A DNA stretch of 64,000 nucleotides from Magnolia sinica (Eukaryota > Streptophyta > Magnoliopsida > Magnoliales > Magnoliaceae), in the NCBI RefSeq assembly GCF_029962835.1, contig NC_080578.1, forward strand, positions 48,229,001-48,293,000, in the 5' to 3' direction. The notes under the pieces were generated by a model. It saw only the letters and a list, made by a program, of their open reading frames with translations, had not been told where the DNA came from and made no database searches. The number at the start of each line of letters is the position of its first letter. Position 1 is the first letter of the stretch. Made by a program: the position numbers and the translations under genes. Shown here in pieces: positions 24,851 to 37,479 of the stretch.

Positions 24851-26998
24851 TGATGAGGGTCGAATATTACATATCAGACCCCAATTATTACCTGATTTTA
24901 CGTACATGATAATGTTTAACGGAGCATTTTAATTATATTTTTGTTGCAGGATGAAATCAGGAGCGTTGATGGAAAAAGAGTACTACTAGCATGAATTTGA
25001 CACTCCGAAGTCACCAGAGCAAGGGACGCACTCCAGAGAACTAAGACTGAAGAATTTACATGCCAGGGACCCGAGGAAATCAAGCCGTTCACATTAAAAA
25101 GGCCCGAAAATGGTCTAGAATGCAAGATCACATGGTTTCTGCCATCCGATTGACTCAAAACTTCATACATGGGATGGGGGGCATAAATAAACCGTACACA
25201 TAAAATTTCAACCGTTTCATATCTTGGGAAGTGGCCCAACGGTCAGATCAGCCCTTTAATTCCTTAAGTGGGGCCCACCTGGTCTCTGGATATGCATCAA
25301 ATTTGGTCTCAACCCATTAAATGAGGAGACAAAACAGATGGTCGGATTAGATTTTGAAAGAAACATTTGAGTGGACCCCGCCTTGTGTGACATGTGCATA
25401 GTGCACATGTGCACTGTCCGTGCACCGTATTAACCAAGTCGGTCAGCAGCGCTGACCCGACTTTCTTCCTAAAAATGGATGTTTCCGTTTCTGCCGCGTA
25501 CATGACGTCCGGAATCCAATTTTTGCGGACGCTGGTGGGTCGCCATCATAGCTCAAGGGGACGATCCGATCCGTCCATCATGTAGAGGGGATCGAAAGGA
25601 TCAAACCTAAGCTGATATCTGTTAACAAATCAAGCACACGTGTGCACTACAGAAGTCACAAGCGGACTACCCTGCGAGATCCAGAATGATTACAGCATGA
25701 TTACTACAATGGACCGCGTCCACGCAAATCCAAAACCATCCATATGCGGTCAAAAATTCGTCCTGCATCCAATGGACGGATTGGATTTATCAAAATAACA
25801 ACGAAGTGGGCCCCACCATCAGAACAGCGTGAAAAAATTTGCAGGGCCCCTGTTTTCGCTCGCCCGGACACTGTCTGACTTTTCCGGGCGGTTGTGGCCC
25901 ACCTCTACGGCTCGTATGATCAATCCAAGCCGTCCATCATGTAGAGAACTCGAAAACGTCCTAAGGGACGGTATTTACTAGGAAACTGAGCGAGGAAAAG
26001 GAGGGTTGTTTTACATCTGAACTCGGCAGCGAAAGGGAGTCCGCACGCGGCTGTTGCTGCGACAGCGTTTCCACCGTCCTTCCAGCACCTATAAGAGAAA
26101 AAAAGGGCTCGTTTGGAGTAGGGGGGAGGAAAGATCCAGAGAAGAGAAAGGGAAGAAAGAAGAGAAGAAAGCAAAAGAAAAAAAAAAGAGGAAATTCAAG
26201 AGCCGGATCATCCAAGTTTTAGAGATTTTTTCAGCTTGGAGAAGCAAGAGATAGAGAGGAAGAAAGAAGGGAGAGATTGGAAGGATGTTTTTCTTTTATC
26301 ATCTATATTTTTCCTTCTTTCCAGTTGATTCCATGAGTTGCTAATCTTTAACTAGGGCTGAGATGAAGCCCCTAATTTGAATGACTCTTGTATGTGTTGA
26401 TTTCATCTGAATTTGATCGGTTTGTTTCTTTCTCCACTGTGTTTAACTGAAATTTCTGTACTTATCCATTCTATGAGCTTAACCAAAGTCTAGATGTGGA
26501 TGTTGTTTGAGATCTTATTCTAGGTGCTTGTGTCTGACCATAAACAGGTTCCTATAGAGGAAGAAACAAGAATTTACATCTCTCCATGCCTGACCATGGA
26601 TGGAAAGATATGATCCATATGTTTTAACGAATTATACATTCTGTGTGCCCGACCAAGGACATAGAGTGCGCTTTATTTATTTTGATATCAATCTGAATTA
26701 GGGTGAATCAACAGGTAGAACAAGGTTTACGATAATTAGGGGTGGATTCGAAAGTCCTAGTCTTCTCCTTGATTGAATTTTCCTTATTGCTCTCGGTGAT
26801 TTTTCCATTGATTTTTGTTTAGTTTACTCAATTACTATCTCAAATATTTGTTGGATTAGTTAAGAAGAGTCTTTAATTTTGAATTGTGACAACCAGTCCT
26901 TGTGGGAACGATCTCGTAATACGTACCATATCTACATCTGAGTCGTATACTTACGAGTTTAAAATCATTTAAATCAGGTTGGTTTAAATAAAACATCA
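24851..26998 (+). repeat. Athila-like 5' LTR
   Basis: TGATGAGGGTCGAATATTAC start, AAAACATCA end, 2148 bp. A CCTATAAGAG TATA-like word at about 26088 precedes a purine-rich transcribed region, a plausible transcription start zone. The 3' LTR is its near-identical partner. Confidence 0.93.
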
Positions 26999-27004
26999 AG
27001 TTTT

Positions 27005-27017
27005 TGGCGCCGTTGCC
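27005..27017 (+). promoter_or_regulatory. Primer-binding site, tRNA-Asp type
   Basis: TGGCGCCGTTGCC begins six bases after the LTR end. This word matches the 3' end complement of plant tRNA-Asp used by Athila-type elements. Confidence 0.8.
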
Positions 27018-27690
27018 AGGGACTGTTTCGGTCCAATTGGTTTTAGGATTCTCTCTTATCATAATTCATAGTCTTAGGTTTTTTTTACTAACTTTAGGTT
27101 AATTTTTTTTTTTAGAAACTAACCTATTTCCTGTTTTGTAGGGACCTGACATAAACTACTAATTTGGTAATCTCTTTCCAAATTTTCTATTTTTTTCTAA
27201 TTTCTATTTTTAGAATTAGGGTTTTATTTTTTTTTAGAAATTTTCTATTTCTAGGCTTTCTTTTTTAGAAATTTCCTATTTTCTAATTTTAGATTCTGAT
27301 TCTTCTTTCAAGTAACTTTCTATTTTCTAGTTTTAGAAATTTTTTCCCTTTTTAGAAACTAACTTAGCTTTTTATTTCTAAGATTGGAAACTTTCTTTTT
27401 TAGAAATTAACCGTTGCTTAGGATTTTTCTAGCATTATTTTAGGAAATTCAATTTATTTCTGTTATGTCTACCGGAATTGAGGAAGGAAGCTGCTAAATA
27501 AGATTGTCTTCAAGAGGAGGAGCTCTCAAATCTTCAGACATTCATCATCTCCTTTTTCGAATTCTTCCTTCCAATTCTCGTTTACATAGCTTTCTCTTGT
27601 TTTTAGGAATTCATAACTTTTTCTTTTAGTCTTATTCATCTTAGGTTGCATCTTAGTTTAGTTTTCTTTCTTATATTGATAACATAGTTT
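27018..27690 (+). other. Athila-like leader, U-rich untranslated
   Basis: T-rich sequence with many irregular TTTTAGAAA and TTTCTATTT words, giving a degenerate short-period repeat at 27060-27440. There is no ORF. It is the untranslated leader between primer site and gag. Confidence 0.6.
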
Positions 27691-28812
27691 ATGCTAGGAC
27701 GTAGATCTCTGAACATAGAACTAGCACCTTTTGATCCTGAAATAGAAAGAACCTTTCGTAGAAGATTTAGAAATATCCTATTTGAAATGGCAGAAGAGAA
27801 TGGAACTAAAGCTCTTAGAGATTATTCAGCTTCTGTCCAATTCAATGTGCCTTCATGTATAGTGTTGCCTGCCACCATGGCAGCACACTTTGAACTTAAA
27901 CCTGGGGTCATACAATTGTTGCCCTCCTTTTATGGTTTAGATAAGGAGGATCCATATCATCATGTGAAAGAATTCTTAGACATTTGCTCCACCTTTAAGT
28001 TCCAAAACTTTTCAGACGATTCGATCCGTTTGCGCCTCTTTCCTTTTTCTTTGAAGCATAAGGCGAAAGCATGGTTGAATTCTCTAGGAGTTGGGTCTAT
28101 CACTACATGGGACCAACTGTCTAAGAAGTTCTTAAACAAGTTCTTCCCGGTTCACAAAACTAATGCTCTCCGTAGAGAAATTACGAATTTCACACAAAAA
28201 GAGGGTGAGCACTTTCATGAATGTTGGGAAAGATGGAAGGATTTACTTCTTAAATGTCCACACCATGGTTTTGAAAAGTGGCAACAAGTTTAATACTTCT
28301 ATGACGGTCTGACACCTCAAAACCGTCGCATGGTTGACGCCACCAGTGGAGGGTCATTCATGACCAAAAGTGATGTCGAAGCTTGGAATTTCTTTGAAAC
28401 TTTGTGTGAAAACTCCCAGCAATGGGACTATTCAAATAGAGGTGAAAGAAGTCCTCAACCACTGAAGAAAGGGGGTATATATGAGGTAGGAGTCACGCCA
28501 GATCTTTATGCCAAAATTGATAGCCTGACAAAGAAAGTGGATGCTTTAATGTTAAACAATGGACCTCCACAAACAACTCAAGTCAAGTCATGTGCCATAT
28601 GTTCTAGTCTCGCCCATCCTATGCAGTCTTGTCCATCTAGTTCAGCATTTCCAAAATTTCTCTCTGAACAAGTACATGCTATGAACACCTTTCGGAGAAC
28701 TGAGAATGATCCTTACTCAAACACCTACAATCCAGGATGGGCTAGACATCCAAATTTCTCTTGGGCAAAAGGACCACAACAAGGAGGACCATCTGGAAAT
28801 CCTCCTATGTAA
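27691..28812 (+). pseudogene. gag: Athila-like gag, one internal stop
   Basis: Capsid/nucleocapsid precursor that would package the element's RNA. Two open segments, 27691-28293 and 28330-28812, lie in the same frame and are separated by a TAA at 28291. Residues 60-200 carry the plant retrotransposon gag core (FELKPGVIQLLPSFYGL, RLRLFPFSLKHKAKAWL, KKFLNKFFP, CPHHGF). No canonical CxxCxxxxHxxxxC knuckle is seen; a looser CAICSSLAHPMQSC lies near 28590-28632. The same frame continues across two more TAA codons (28810 and 28861) into pol, implying one gag-pol reading frame originally. Start chosen at the first Met preceding the conserved region; an upstream start is not excluded. Confidence 0.88.
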
Positions 28813-28866
28813 CCTTACTCCCAAGTTGGCAGTCAACAACCTCAGCAGTTCTCACAGTGTTAACAA

Positions 28867-31392
28867 GTGCCTCCACAATCTAAGAAACCACCTCCCGAGG
28901 ATACACTCAATCTTTTTATGCAGAGTTCACTTCAATTTCAAAAAGACACCAAACATACTTTACTAGCTAACCAGCAGAGTTTACATGCAAATGCGCAATC
29001 CATTGCTAAGCTAAAAGTACAGTTGGGTCAACTTGCTGTCACATTGAGTGAGAGAGAGAAAGGCAAGTTCCCTAGTCAACCTGTGGTAAATCCAAAAGGA
29101 CAGTATGAGATTGGCTCTAATTTAAACCAAGAACAATATCATGAGCAAGCCAAATCAATCATTACCCTTAGGTTCGGTAAACAGATCGAGAACAAAGTAG
29201 AGATGCCTAGGGAAGAATCAAAGTCCAATGCGGAAGATCAAAATGAAATGGAGAGACATACTAGTGTATCCAAAGTCCAACAACACTCTGACTCTCCACG
29301 AACCACTCATGTGCCATCTTATGTGCCTAAAGCACCTTTTCCTCAAAGTCTGGCACCGGTTAAGAAAGGAAACAACTTTAATGAGATATTGGACATGTTT
29401 AAGCAAGTGCAAATCAACATTCCGTTACTTAATGCTATCAAGCAAGTTCCTGCTTACGCTAAGTTTCTTAAAGATTTATGCACTCAAAAGCGTAAGATGA
29501 ATGTTCATAAGAAGGTCTTCTTTGCGGAGCAACTCAGCTCCATGATTCAACACAACACCCCTCCTAAATTTAGGGATCCAGGAGCTCCTACCATTTCTTG
29601 CGTCATAGGAGATCATAAGATTGAGAAGGCATTGCTTGATTTAGGGGCGAGCGTCAATTTGTTACCATATTCTGTGTATGAGCAGCTAGGACTTGGTGAG
29701 CTGAAATCAACCAAAATAACACTCCAACTAGCTGATAGATCTATCAAGGTGCCCCTTGGTGTTATTGAGGATGTGCTAATCCAGGTTGACAAGTTTTATT
29801 TTCCAGTAGATTTCATCGTTCTAGATACTCAGCCTGTCCAGAATCCTACAAGTCAAATCCCGGTTATCTTAGGACGTCCATTCTTGGCCACATCCAATGC
29901 AATCATAAATTGCAGGACTGGAGTTATGAAGTTGTCCTTTGGTAACATGAAGATCAAGCTCAATGTTTTCAATGCTGGACAACAAATGTCAGACTCGGAT
30001 GATATATTTGAAGTGAACATGATTGAGAGTCTAGTGCATGACTCTTTCCTTGAATCTTCCGATGACGTTCTTGAGACTTGTTTAACACATTTTGGCGTAG
30101 ATTTTGACATAGAAAGTTCTATCCAAGAAGTCAATGCATTGCTTAACTCTAATCCAGAAATGAATACAACAAAATGGAAAGCTGGAGTAGAACCTCTTCC
30201 ACCTTCTGAGTCTAAACTGGTCCCGTCTATTGAGAAACCACCCGAAGTCGACCTTAAACAATTACCTGAAACTCTCAAGTATGCATTTTTAGGACCTTCT
30301 GAAACCCTGCCTGTCATCATAGCTGCTAACCTTGATAAAGAACAGGAGGGTAAGTTGCTTAATGTTCTTAGAGAACATAAGGCAGCTATTGGGTGGACAA
30401 TAGCGGACATAAAGGGAATAAGTCCCACGGTGTGTATGCATCGTATTCATCTTAAAAAAAATGTAAAAACATCGCGTGAAATGCAAAGGAGGCTTAACTC
30501 TAACATGAAAGAGGTCGTTCGGGCTGAGGTGCTAAAATTGTTAGATGTTAGTATCATTTACCCCATTTCAGATAGCACATGGGTCAGTCCAGTTCAAGTT
30601 GTTCCTAAAAAGTCTGGAATTATGGTGAAAAAGAATGAGGATAATGAGTTAGTGCCGACTCGCATGACTACGGGTTGGCAAGTTTGTATTAATTACCGTA
30701 AACTGAACCTGGTCACAAGGAAGGATCACTTTCCTCTTCCTTTCATAGACCAGATGCTTGAGAGATTGGCAGGGCACAGCTATTATTGTTTCCTGGATGG
30801 TTATTCCGGGTATAATCAGATTCCCATTGCTCCCGAGGATCAAGAGAAAACTACATTTACATGTCCCTTTGGCACATATGCCTATCAGCGTATGCCATTT
30901 AGGTTGTGTAATGCGCCTGCAACCTTCCAACGATGCATGATGAGTATTTTTTCAGACATGGTTGAGTGTTACCTTGAGATTTTCATGGATGATTTTTCAA
31001 TTTTTGGATCTTTATTTGATGAATGTTTATACCATCTATCTCTTGTCTTGGAAATATGTGAAAAAACGAACCTGGTATTGAATTGGGAAAAGTGTCATTT
31101 TATGGTTCAAAATGGGATTGTACTCGGGCATGTTATTTCAAGTAATGGCATTGAAGTTGATAAAGCCAAGATTGATTTAATTTCTAATCTTCCTCCACCC
31201 AGAACGGTTAAGGAGATTAGATCATTCTTAGGGCATGCGGGATTCTACAGGAGATTCATTAAGGATTTTAGCAAAATTTCTCGACCCTTATGCAATTTAC
31301 TAGCTAAAGATGTTGCTTTTGTCCTTAATGATGAGTGTCGTCAAGCTTTTGATAAGTTGAAGCATTTACTGACTTCTGCCCCAATCATCTAA
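28867..31392 (+). pseudogene. pol: Athila-like pol: protease and reverse transcriptase (841-codon ORF)
   Basis: An open frame of 841 codons in the gag frame. The retropepsin active-site region is DLGASVNLLPYS, with Asp at 29638; the DLGA form, and not DSGA or DTGA, is common in Athila-type proteases. The reverse transcriptase spans roughly 30450-31200 with FLDGYSGYNQIPI at 30787, CNAPATFQRCM near 30910, and the catalytic FMDD at 30982-30993. GHVISSNGIEVDKAKI and the RNase H connection SFLGHAGFYRRFI follow. The ORF stops at a TAA (31390) and the RNase H continues in the same frame at 31423. An antisense ORF at 29853-30428 is a shadow. Confidence 0.92.
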
Positions 31393-32460
31393 CCACCTGA
31401 TTGGAGTTTACCTTTTAAGCTTATGTGTGATGCTTCGGATTATGCTGTTGGAGCCGTCCTAGGACAAAGATTGAACAAAATACCTCATGTCATTTATTAT
31501 GCTAGTAGGACTCTAAATGATGCACAGCTCAACTACTCTACCACTGAAAAAGAATTGTTGGAGGTGGTATTTGCTCTAAACAAATTCAGGTTGTATCTCA
31601 TAGGATCAAAGGTTATAGTGTTCTCAGATCATGCAGCATTGAAATATCTTCTTTCTAAAAAAGACGCTAAACCTCGATTGATTCGGTGGATTCTCTTGCT
31701 ACAAGAATTCGATATTGAAATTCGGGATAAAAAGGGTTCCGAAAATGTGGTAGCCGACCATTTGTCTAGACTTGTCTTAGAGTCCACAGTAGATCCTTTG
31801 CCAATGAATGAATCTTTCCCTGATGAACAACTTCTAACTATTTCTCAATTACCTTGGTATGCGGACATTGTAAACTATCTTGTTACAGGTCAACTTCCTT
31901 CTCATTGGACTAAACAAGATAAATCCAAATTTCTTGCTGAGGTTAAACATTTCCTTTGGGATAACCCATACTTATTCAAAATTTGTCCTGATCAGATTAT
32001 TAGGAGACGTGTGCCTGAGAGTGAGTTTCATAGTATAATCTCCTTTTGTCATGATCATGCATGTGATGGTCATTTTGGTTCAAAGAAAACAGCTGCGAAA
32101 GTCTTAAAAAGTGGATTTTATTGGCCTACACTATTTCGAGACACCCATGCCTTTTGCTCAACATGTGATAGATGCCAACGTACGGGTAATATTTCTCACA
32201 GGAACATGATGCCACTTACCAATATTCTCATTGTTGAAATATTTGATGTTTGGGGTATTGACTTCATGGGCCCATTTCCCCCGTCATTTGGTTATGTGTA
32301 TATCCTTGTGGCCGTCGACTATGTCTCTAAGTGGATTGAAGCAGTGCCATGTAAAATGAATGATCACAGAGTTGTGGTCCGTTTCTTAAAAGAAAATATC
32401 TTTTCTCGTTTTGGCACTCCTCGAGCAATTATAAGTGATGGGTACTCATTTTTGCAATAA
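31393..32460 (+). pseudogene. pol: Athila-like pol: RNase H and integrase N-terminal half
   Basis: Same frame as the upstream RT. RNase H begins [15 protein letters not shown] at 31423 and includes [12 protein letters not shown] and [11 protein letters not shown]. The integrase zinc-binding region is at about 32050-32180 (HDHACDGHF ... CSTCDRCQ), and the core starts [11 protein letters not shown] at about 32252. The frame breaks at about 32440, within the segment holding the second catalytic Asp (IISDG), where a small indel shifts the remaining integrase by one frame. Confidence 0.9.
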
Positions 32461-33148
32461 ACCGTTTGAATCTTTAATGAAGAAATATTCCATCACTCAT
32501 AAAGTTGCAACGCCATATCATCCACAAACAAGTGGTCAAGTTGAGGTGTCAAATCGGGAGATTAAACAAATTTTAGAGAAAACGGTTCGCCCCGATCATA
32601 AGGATTGGTCGCAACGTTTGAATGATGCTCTTTGGGCATATCGTACGGCTTTTAAAACCCCGATTGGAATGTCTCTGTACAGGCTTGTCTTTGGGAAAGC
32701 CTGTCACTTACCTGTGGAATTAGAACATCATGCTTATTGGGCCATCAAAACTTTTATTTTTGATTTAAACAAGGCTGGATCACACCATAAACTTCAACTC
32801 AATGAGTTAGAAGAAATTCAAAATGAGGCATATGAGAATGCAAAAATTTATAAAGAGCAAACAAAAATCTTCCATGACAAATCAATTCTTCGCAAGACAT
32901 TTGAACTGAACCAGAAAGTATTACTGTACAATTTCAGGCTACGCCTCTTTCCTGGAAAACTACGTTCGCGATGGTATAGTCCTTATCAAGTAGTAAAAGT
33001 ATTTCCTCATGGAGCAGTTGAGATTCAAAATCTAACAGACGGGAATATCTTCAAAGTAAATGGTCAACGGCTGAAACCGTATTTAGATGATTTGGTGAAC
33101 AAAGATGTTGAGAAAATTTATTTGGCAGACCCAGGTTATCAAGATTGA
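32435..33148 (+). pseudogene. pol: Athila-like pol: integrase C-terminal half
   Basis: The continuation of the integrase after the frameshift. [17 protein letters not shown] at about 32512 holds the third catalytic residue, Glu. [34 protein letters not shown], and the C-terminal [17 protein letters not shown] block follow. It ends naturally at a TGA (33146). No chromodomain is present, as expected for Athila. Confidence 0.9.
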
Positions 33149-34450
33149 TTAGTTCATGGTCCATTCTTGTCTGGCTGAAGACGTTAAACTTAGCGCTCCT
33201 GGGAGGCAACCCATCTTTTCATTCCCTTTTAGTTTCTTAGTTAGTTAGTTCAATGTTTGTGGGTAACATTACTGCAAACCCTCACGAGACTACAACTCGT
33301 CCACTAGGGGCAACCTAGGGGTTTAAAGGCTTGTTGCATACGCTAAATGCAATCGAGAGCACCTGCGAAAGTGGTATAGGTAGGATCTTCTTTTTGTGAT
33401 GTTATTCGTGTTATTTTGTTTCTCTCTTGTGCTGACCCGCTCTTACGCTGATATCTTTCCATCACCCCTCTTTTATTTTTGTTGTCCCATGTGCATTGCA
33501 TGTTTCTTTCTTTTACATTGAGGACAATGTAGATTTTAGGTTGGGGGTGGGTGATTAGATTACCTCATCAGTATTTTCTTGGTCTTGAGCACAAATTGTG
33601 AAAATTTTTTGGAAGTTCTTATGCATTTGAAGTGATTGTGAAGGATAAGGGTGATTTTAACATTGCAAGGTACAGAATGTCGGTAATTTATAACTCTTGG
33701 ATTCAGCCATCCGTTAGATTTCACAGTTAAGTTTGAATTTTAACCCATAATTAGAACTTTTAAACATTGATTGAGTCATGATCTCACATATCACATCTCG
33801 GTTGCACATTAAGGTTCCGTTTCAACATTGAATAATTAACTTGGTAATCACTAAGCATGAAAGGAACTAGCCTGAAATTTTTAGCTTCGGTCTATAACTA
33901 AGAATTGTGAGAAAGTGTAAGTCATATAATCTTCACCATAGGTTTGCTCCCTATAGGTGTAGATTCGATTCCCTATGATTGTCATTTGAAAAAGTTAGGC
34001 GACAAGTTTTCGCCATAGGTTTACTCCCTATAAGTGAGGACTTGATTCCCCTCCTTGGCGTTACTATTCATAAAGAAAAGAAAAGGCTAGTAGAATGAAA
34101 AGTTAACCTATCAGGCAAGTGTTGATTTCAGTTGTCATGCATTCTGTTGTTAATTACTAAGGATATCATGAAATTGACAATTGGACCTCTTAATGAGAGT
34201 AAGCCGAGATTACACTATACACTCATGGAACTCAATATTTAGAATATTCTAATTAATGGATTAATATTTTAAAATTGATTATGAAGTTTATCGTGAGCTT
34301 GATTCCAGAAAAAGATAATTCTGCACACCATTCATGAATCTTAGAATTCTCGCGCCTCGACGATCTGTTCACAAGTCACTCGGGTTCACAGGAATTGTCC
34401 TTTATTTCTAAAATTATTTTTCGCATGCTTTGCTCGGGACTAGCAAAATG
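33149..34450 (+). other. Athila-like 3' untranslated region without env-like ORF
   Basis: About 1.3 kb with no ORF above background, whereas many Athila elements carry an envelope-like gene here. A polypurine-like GGTTGGGGGTGGGTG lies at 33540-33554, far from the LTR, as described for Athila elements. A CATAGGTTT..CTCCCTATA phrase is duplicated at about 33938 and 34014. Confidence 0.7.
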
Positions 34451-34464
34451 CTGGTTGGGGGTTG
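34451..34464 (+). promoter_or_regulatory. Athila-like polypurine tract
   Basis: CTGGTTGGGGGTTG immediately precedes the 3' LTR start and would prime plus-strand synthesis. Confidence 0.75.
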
Positions 34465-36622
34465 TGATGAGGGTCGAATATTATATATCAGACCCCAATT
34501 ATTATCTGATTTTACATACATGATAATGTTTAACGGAGCATTTTAATTATATTTTTGTTGCAGGATGAAATCAGGAGCGTTGATGGAAAAAGAGTACTAC
34601 TAGCATGAATTTGACACTCCGAAGTCACCAGAGCAAGGGACGCACTCCAGAGAACTAAGACTGAAGAATTTACATGCCAGGGACCCGAGGAAATCAAGCC
34701 GTTCACATTAAAAAGGCCCGAAAATGGTCCAGAATGCAAGATCACATGGTTTCTGCCATCCGATTGACTCGAAACTTCATACATGGGATGGGGGGCATAA
34801 ATAAACCGTACACATAAAATTTCAACCGTTTCATATCTTGGGAAGTGGCCCAACAGTCAGATCAGCCCTTTAATTCCTTAAGTGGGGCCCACCTGGTCTC
34901 TGGATATGCATCAAATTTGGTCTCAACCCATTAAATGAGGAGACAAAACAGATGGTCGGATTAGATTTTGAAAGAAACATTTGAGTGGACCCCGCCTTAT
35001 GTGGCACGTGCATGGTGCACATATGCACTGTCCGTGCACCGTATTAACCAAGTCGGTCAGCAGCGCTGACCCGATGTTCTTCCTAAAAATGGATGTTTCC
35101 GTTTCTGCCGGGCACATGACGTCCGGAATCCGATTTTTACGGACGCTGGTGGGCCGCCATCATAGCTCAAGGGGACGATCTGATCCGTTCATCATGTAGA
35201 GGGGATCGAAAGGATCAAACCTAAGCTGATATCTATTAACAAATCAAGCACATGTGTGCGCTACAGAAGTCACAAGCCGACTACCCTGCGAGATCCAGAA
35301 TGATTACATCATGATTACTTCAATGGACCGCATCCACGCAAATCCAAAACCATCCATATGCGGTCAAAAATTCATCTTGCATCCAATGGACGGATTGGAT
35401 TTATCAAAATAACAACGAAGTGGGCCCCACCATCAGAACAGCATGAAAAAATTCACAGGGCCCTTGTTTTCGCTCGCCCGGATGCTGTCCGACTTTTCCG
35501 GGTGGTTGTGGCCCACCTCTACGGCTCGTATGATCAATCCAAGCCGTCCATCATGTAGAGAACTCGGAAACGTCCTAAGGGATGGTATTTACTAGGAAAC
35601 TGAGCGAGGAAAAGGGGGGTTGTTTTGCATCTGAACTCGACAGCGAAAGGGAGTCCGCACGCGGCTGTTGCTGCGACAGCGCTGCGACAGCGTTTCCACT
35701 GTCCTTCCAACACCTATAAGAGAAAAAAAGGGCTCGTTTGGAGTAGGGGGGAGGAAAGATCCAGAGAAGAGAAAGGGAAGAAAGAAGAGAAGAAAGCAAA
35801 AGAAAAAAAAAGAGGGAATTCAAGAGCCGGATCATCCAAGTTTTAGAGATTTTTTCAGCTTGAAGAAGCAAGAGATAGAGAGGAAGAAAGAAGGGAGAGA
35901 TTGGAAGGATGTTTTTCTTTTATCATCTATATTTTTCCTTCTTTCCAGTTGATTTCATGAGTTGTTAATCTTTTAGCTAGGGCAGAGATGAAGCCCCTAA
36001 TTTGAATGACTCTTGTATGTGTTGATTTCATCTGAATTTGATCGGTTTGTTTCTTTCTCTATTGTGTTTAACTGAAATTTCTGTACTTATCCATTCTATG
36101 AGCTTAACCAAGTCTAGATGTGGATGTTGTTTGAGATCTTATTCTAGGTGCTTGTGTCTGACCATGAACAGGTTCCTATAGAGGAAGAAACAGGAATTTA
36201 CATCTCTCCATGCCTGACCATGGATGGAAAGATATGATCCATATGTTTTAATGAATTATACATTCTGTGTGCCCGACCAAGGACATAGAGTGCGCTTTAT
36301 TTATTTTGATATCAATCTGAATTAGGGTGAATCAACAGGTAGAACAAGGTTTATGATAATTAGGGGTGGATTCGAAAGTCCTAGTCTTCTCCTTGATTGA
36401 ATTTTCCTTATTGCTCTCGGTTATTTTTCCATTGATTTTTATTTAGTTTACTCAATTACTATCTCAAATATTTGTTGGATTAGTTAAGAAGAGTCTTTAA
36501 TTTTGAATTGTGACAACCAATCCTCGTGGGAACGATCTCGTAATACGTACCATATCTACATCTAATTCGTATACTTGCGAGTTTAAAATCATTTACATCA
36601 GGTTGGTTTAAATAAAACATCA
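34465..36622 (+). repeat. Athila-like 3' LTR
   Basis: 2158 bp, near-identical to 24851-26998. The main length difference is an 11-bp tandem copy of GCTGCGACAGC at about 35670-35690, absent from the 5' LTR. Confidence 0.93.
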
Positions 36623-36648
36623 GGTCCCCCTTATCATCCACGCTACCC

Positions 36649-37040
36649 CACCATGATGTGTGTTGTTAATCAACACCATACATTTGTCAGGTCCCCTTTG
36701 GGACAGTGGGCCCCCTAAATATCAGCCACATGTGGAGTTCAGGTGGCCCACACAGTAGGAAACAGTGAGGATTTAAAGTCTGCCATTGGAACCCTTTTGG
36801 GTTGTCAGACGTTTTGGATCATATGAAATTTGTTTTTCCTATTCATCCAGGTCTGTGTGACCTTACCAGCGGATTGGATGGCAAGTAAACGTTACGGTGG
36901 GCCCTACATGGGACCCACTGATGCATGTATTGTATCCCACATCGTCCGTTGGTGGGACAGCTGGTGTACCTCACTCCAGCTAACTGCTGGAGTGGCGTCA
37001 CTAAGCTCTGTGGGTCCCCCTTATCATCCACGCTGTCCAT
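36649..37040 (+). repeat. Second copy of an about 390-bp LTR-internal tandem block
   Basis: CACCATGATGTGTGTTGTT begins this copy; the first copy starts at 24482 and was cut by the Athila insertion. The intact pair is at 45822-46211 and 46212-46602 in the 3' LTR. Since both LTRs have it, the duplication predates insertion of this chromovirus. Confidence 0.8.
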
Positions 37041-37479
37041 CTATGGGACCCACCATGATGCTTATGTTACATCCAAACCGTCTAATCATTTTGAAAGCTC
37101 ATTTGATGGCGTGGGCTAAAAGAATGAGTCAAATCCATAGTTCAGTGGACCCCACCCTTGATGCATGTGTTGCATCCAAACCGTCCAACCATTTGGCAAG
37201 CTTGTCTTAACAGGCTTGAGACTAAAAATAAGTCAGATCTAAAGTTCAAGTGGACCCCACCATTTAAAGTAGTGGTCAATGACGTCCACCGTTCAAAATT
37301 TCTAAGGGACATAGTAGTTCCCTATTAAGTTGATATTTGTTTCTACTTCACCTATCACTATGTTAATTTATGAACAGGTTGGATGGGAAACATATGTTAT
37401 GGTGGGCCTTAGGAACTTTAAATGGTGGAAATCATTATCACCACTTTTATTTGGTTGTGGCTCATTTGATGTGCATATG

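Larger units (their letters stand above)
24851..36622 (+). mobile_element. Athila-like Ty3/gypsy element nested in the chromovirus 5' LTR
   Basis: An 11.8-kb element with two 2.15-kb LTRs, a tRNA-Asp-type primer site, gag and pol on the same strand, and two polypurine tracts. The right flank is GGTCC (36623-36627) and the left is AGTCC (24846-24850); the uninterrupted sequence is visible in the partner 3' LTR at about 46185-46200 and in the second block copy at about 37008-37020. The first about 400 bp of the LTRs differ at about six positions, all transitions, so it is the youngest insertion I can date here. Coding capacity is lost through four stops and one frameshift. Confidence 0.93.

Noticed and set aside
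29853..30428. 191-codon minus-strand ORF
   Set aside because: Antisense shadow of the Athila protease-RT frame, which carries the recognisable motifs on the plus strand.
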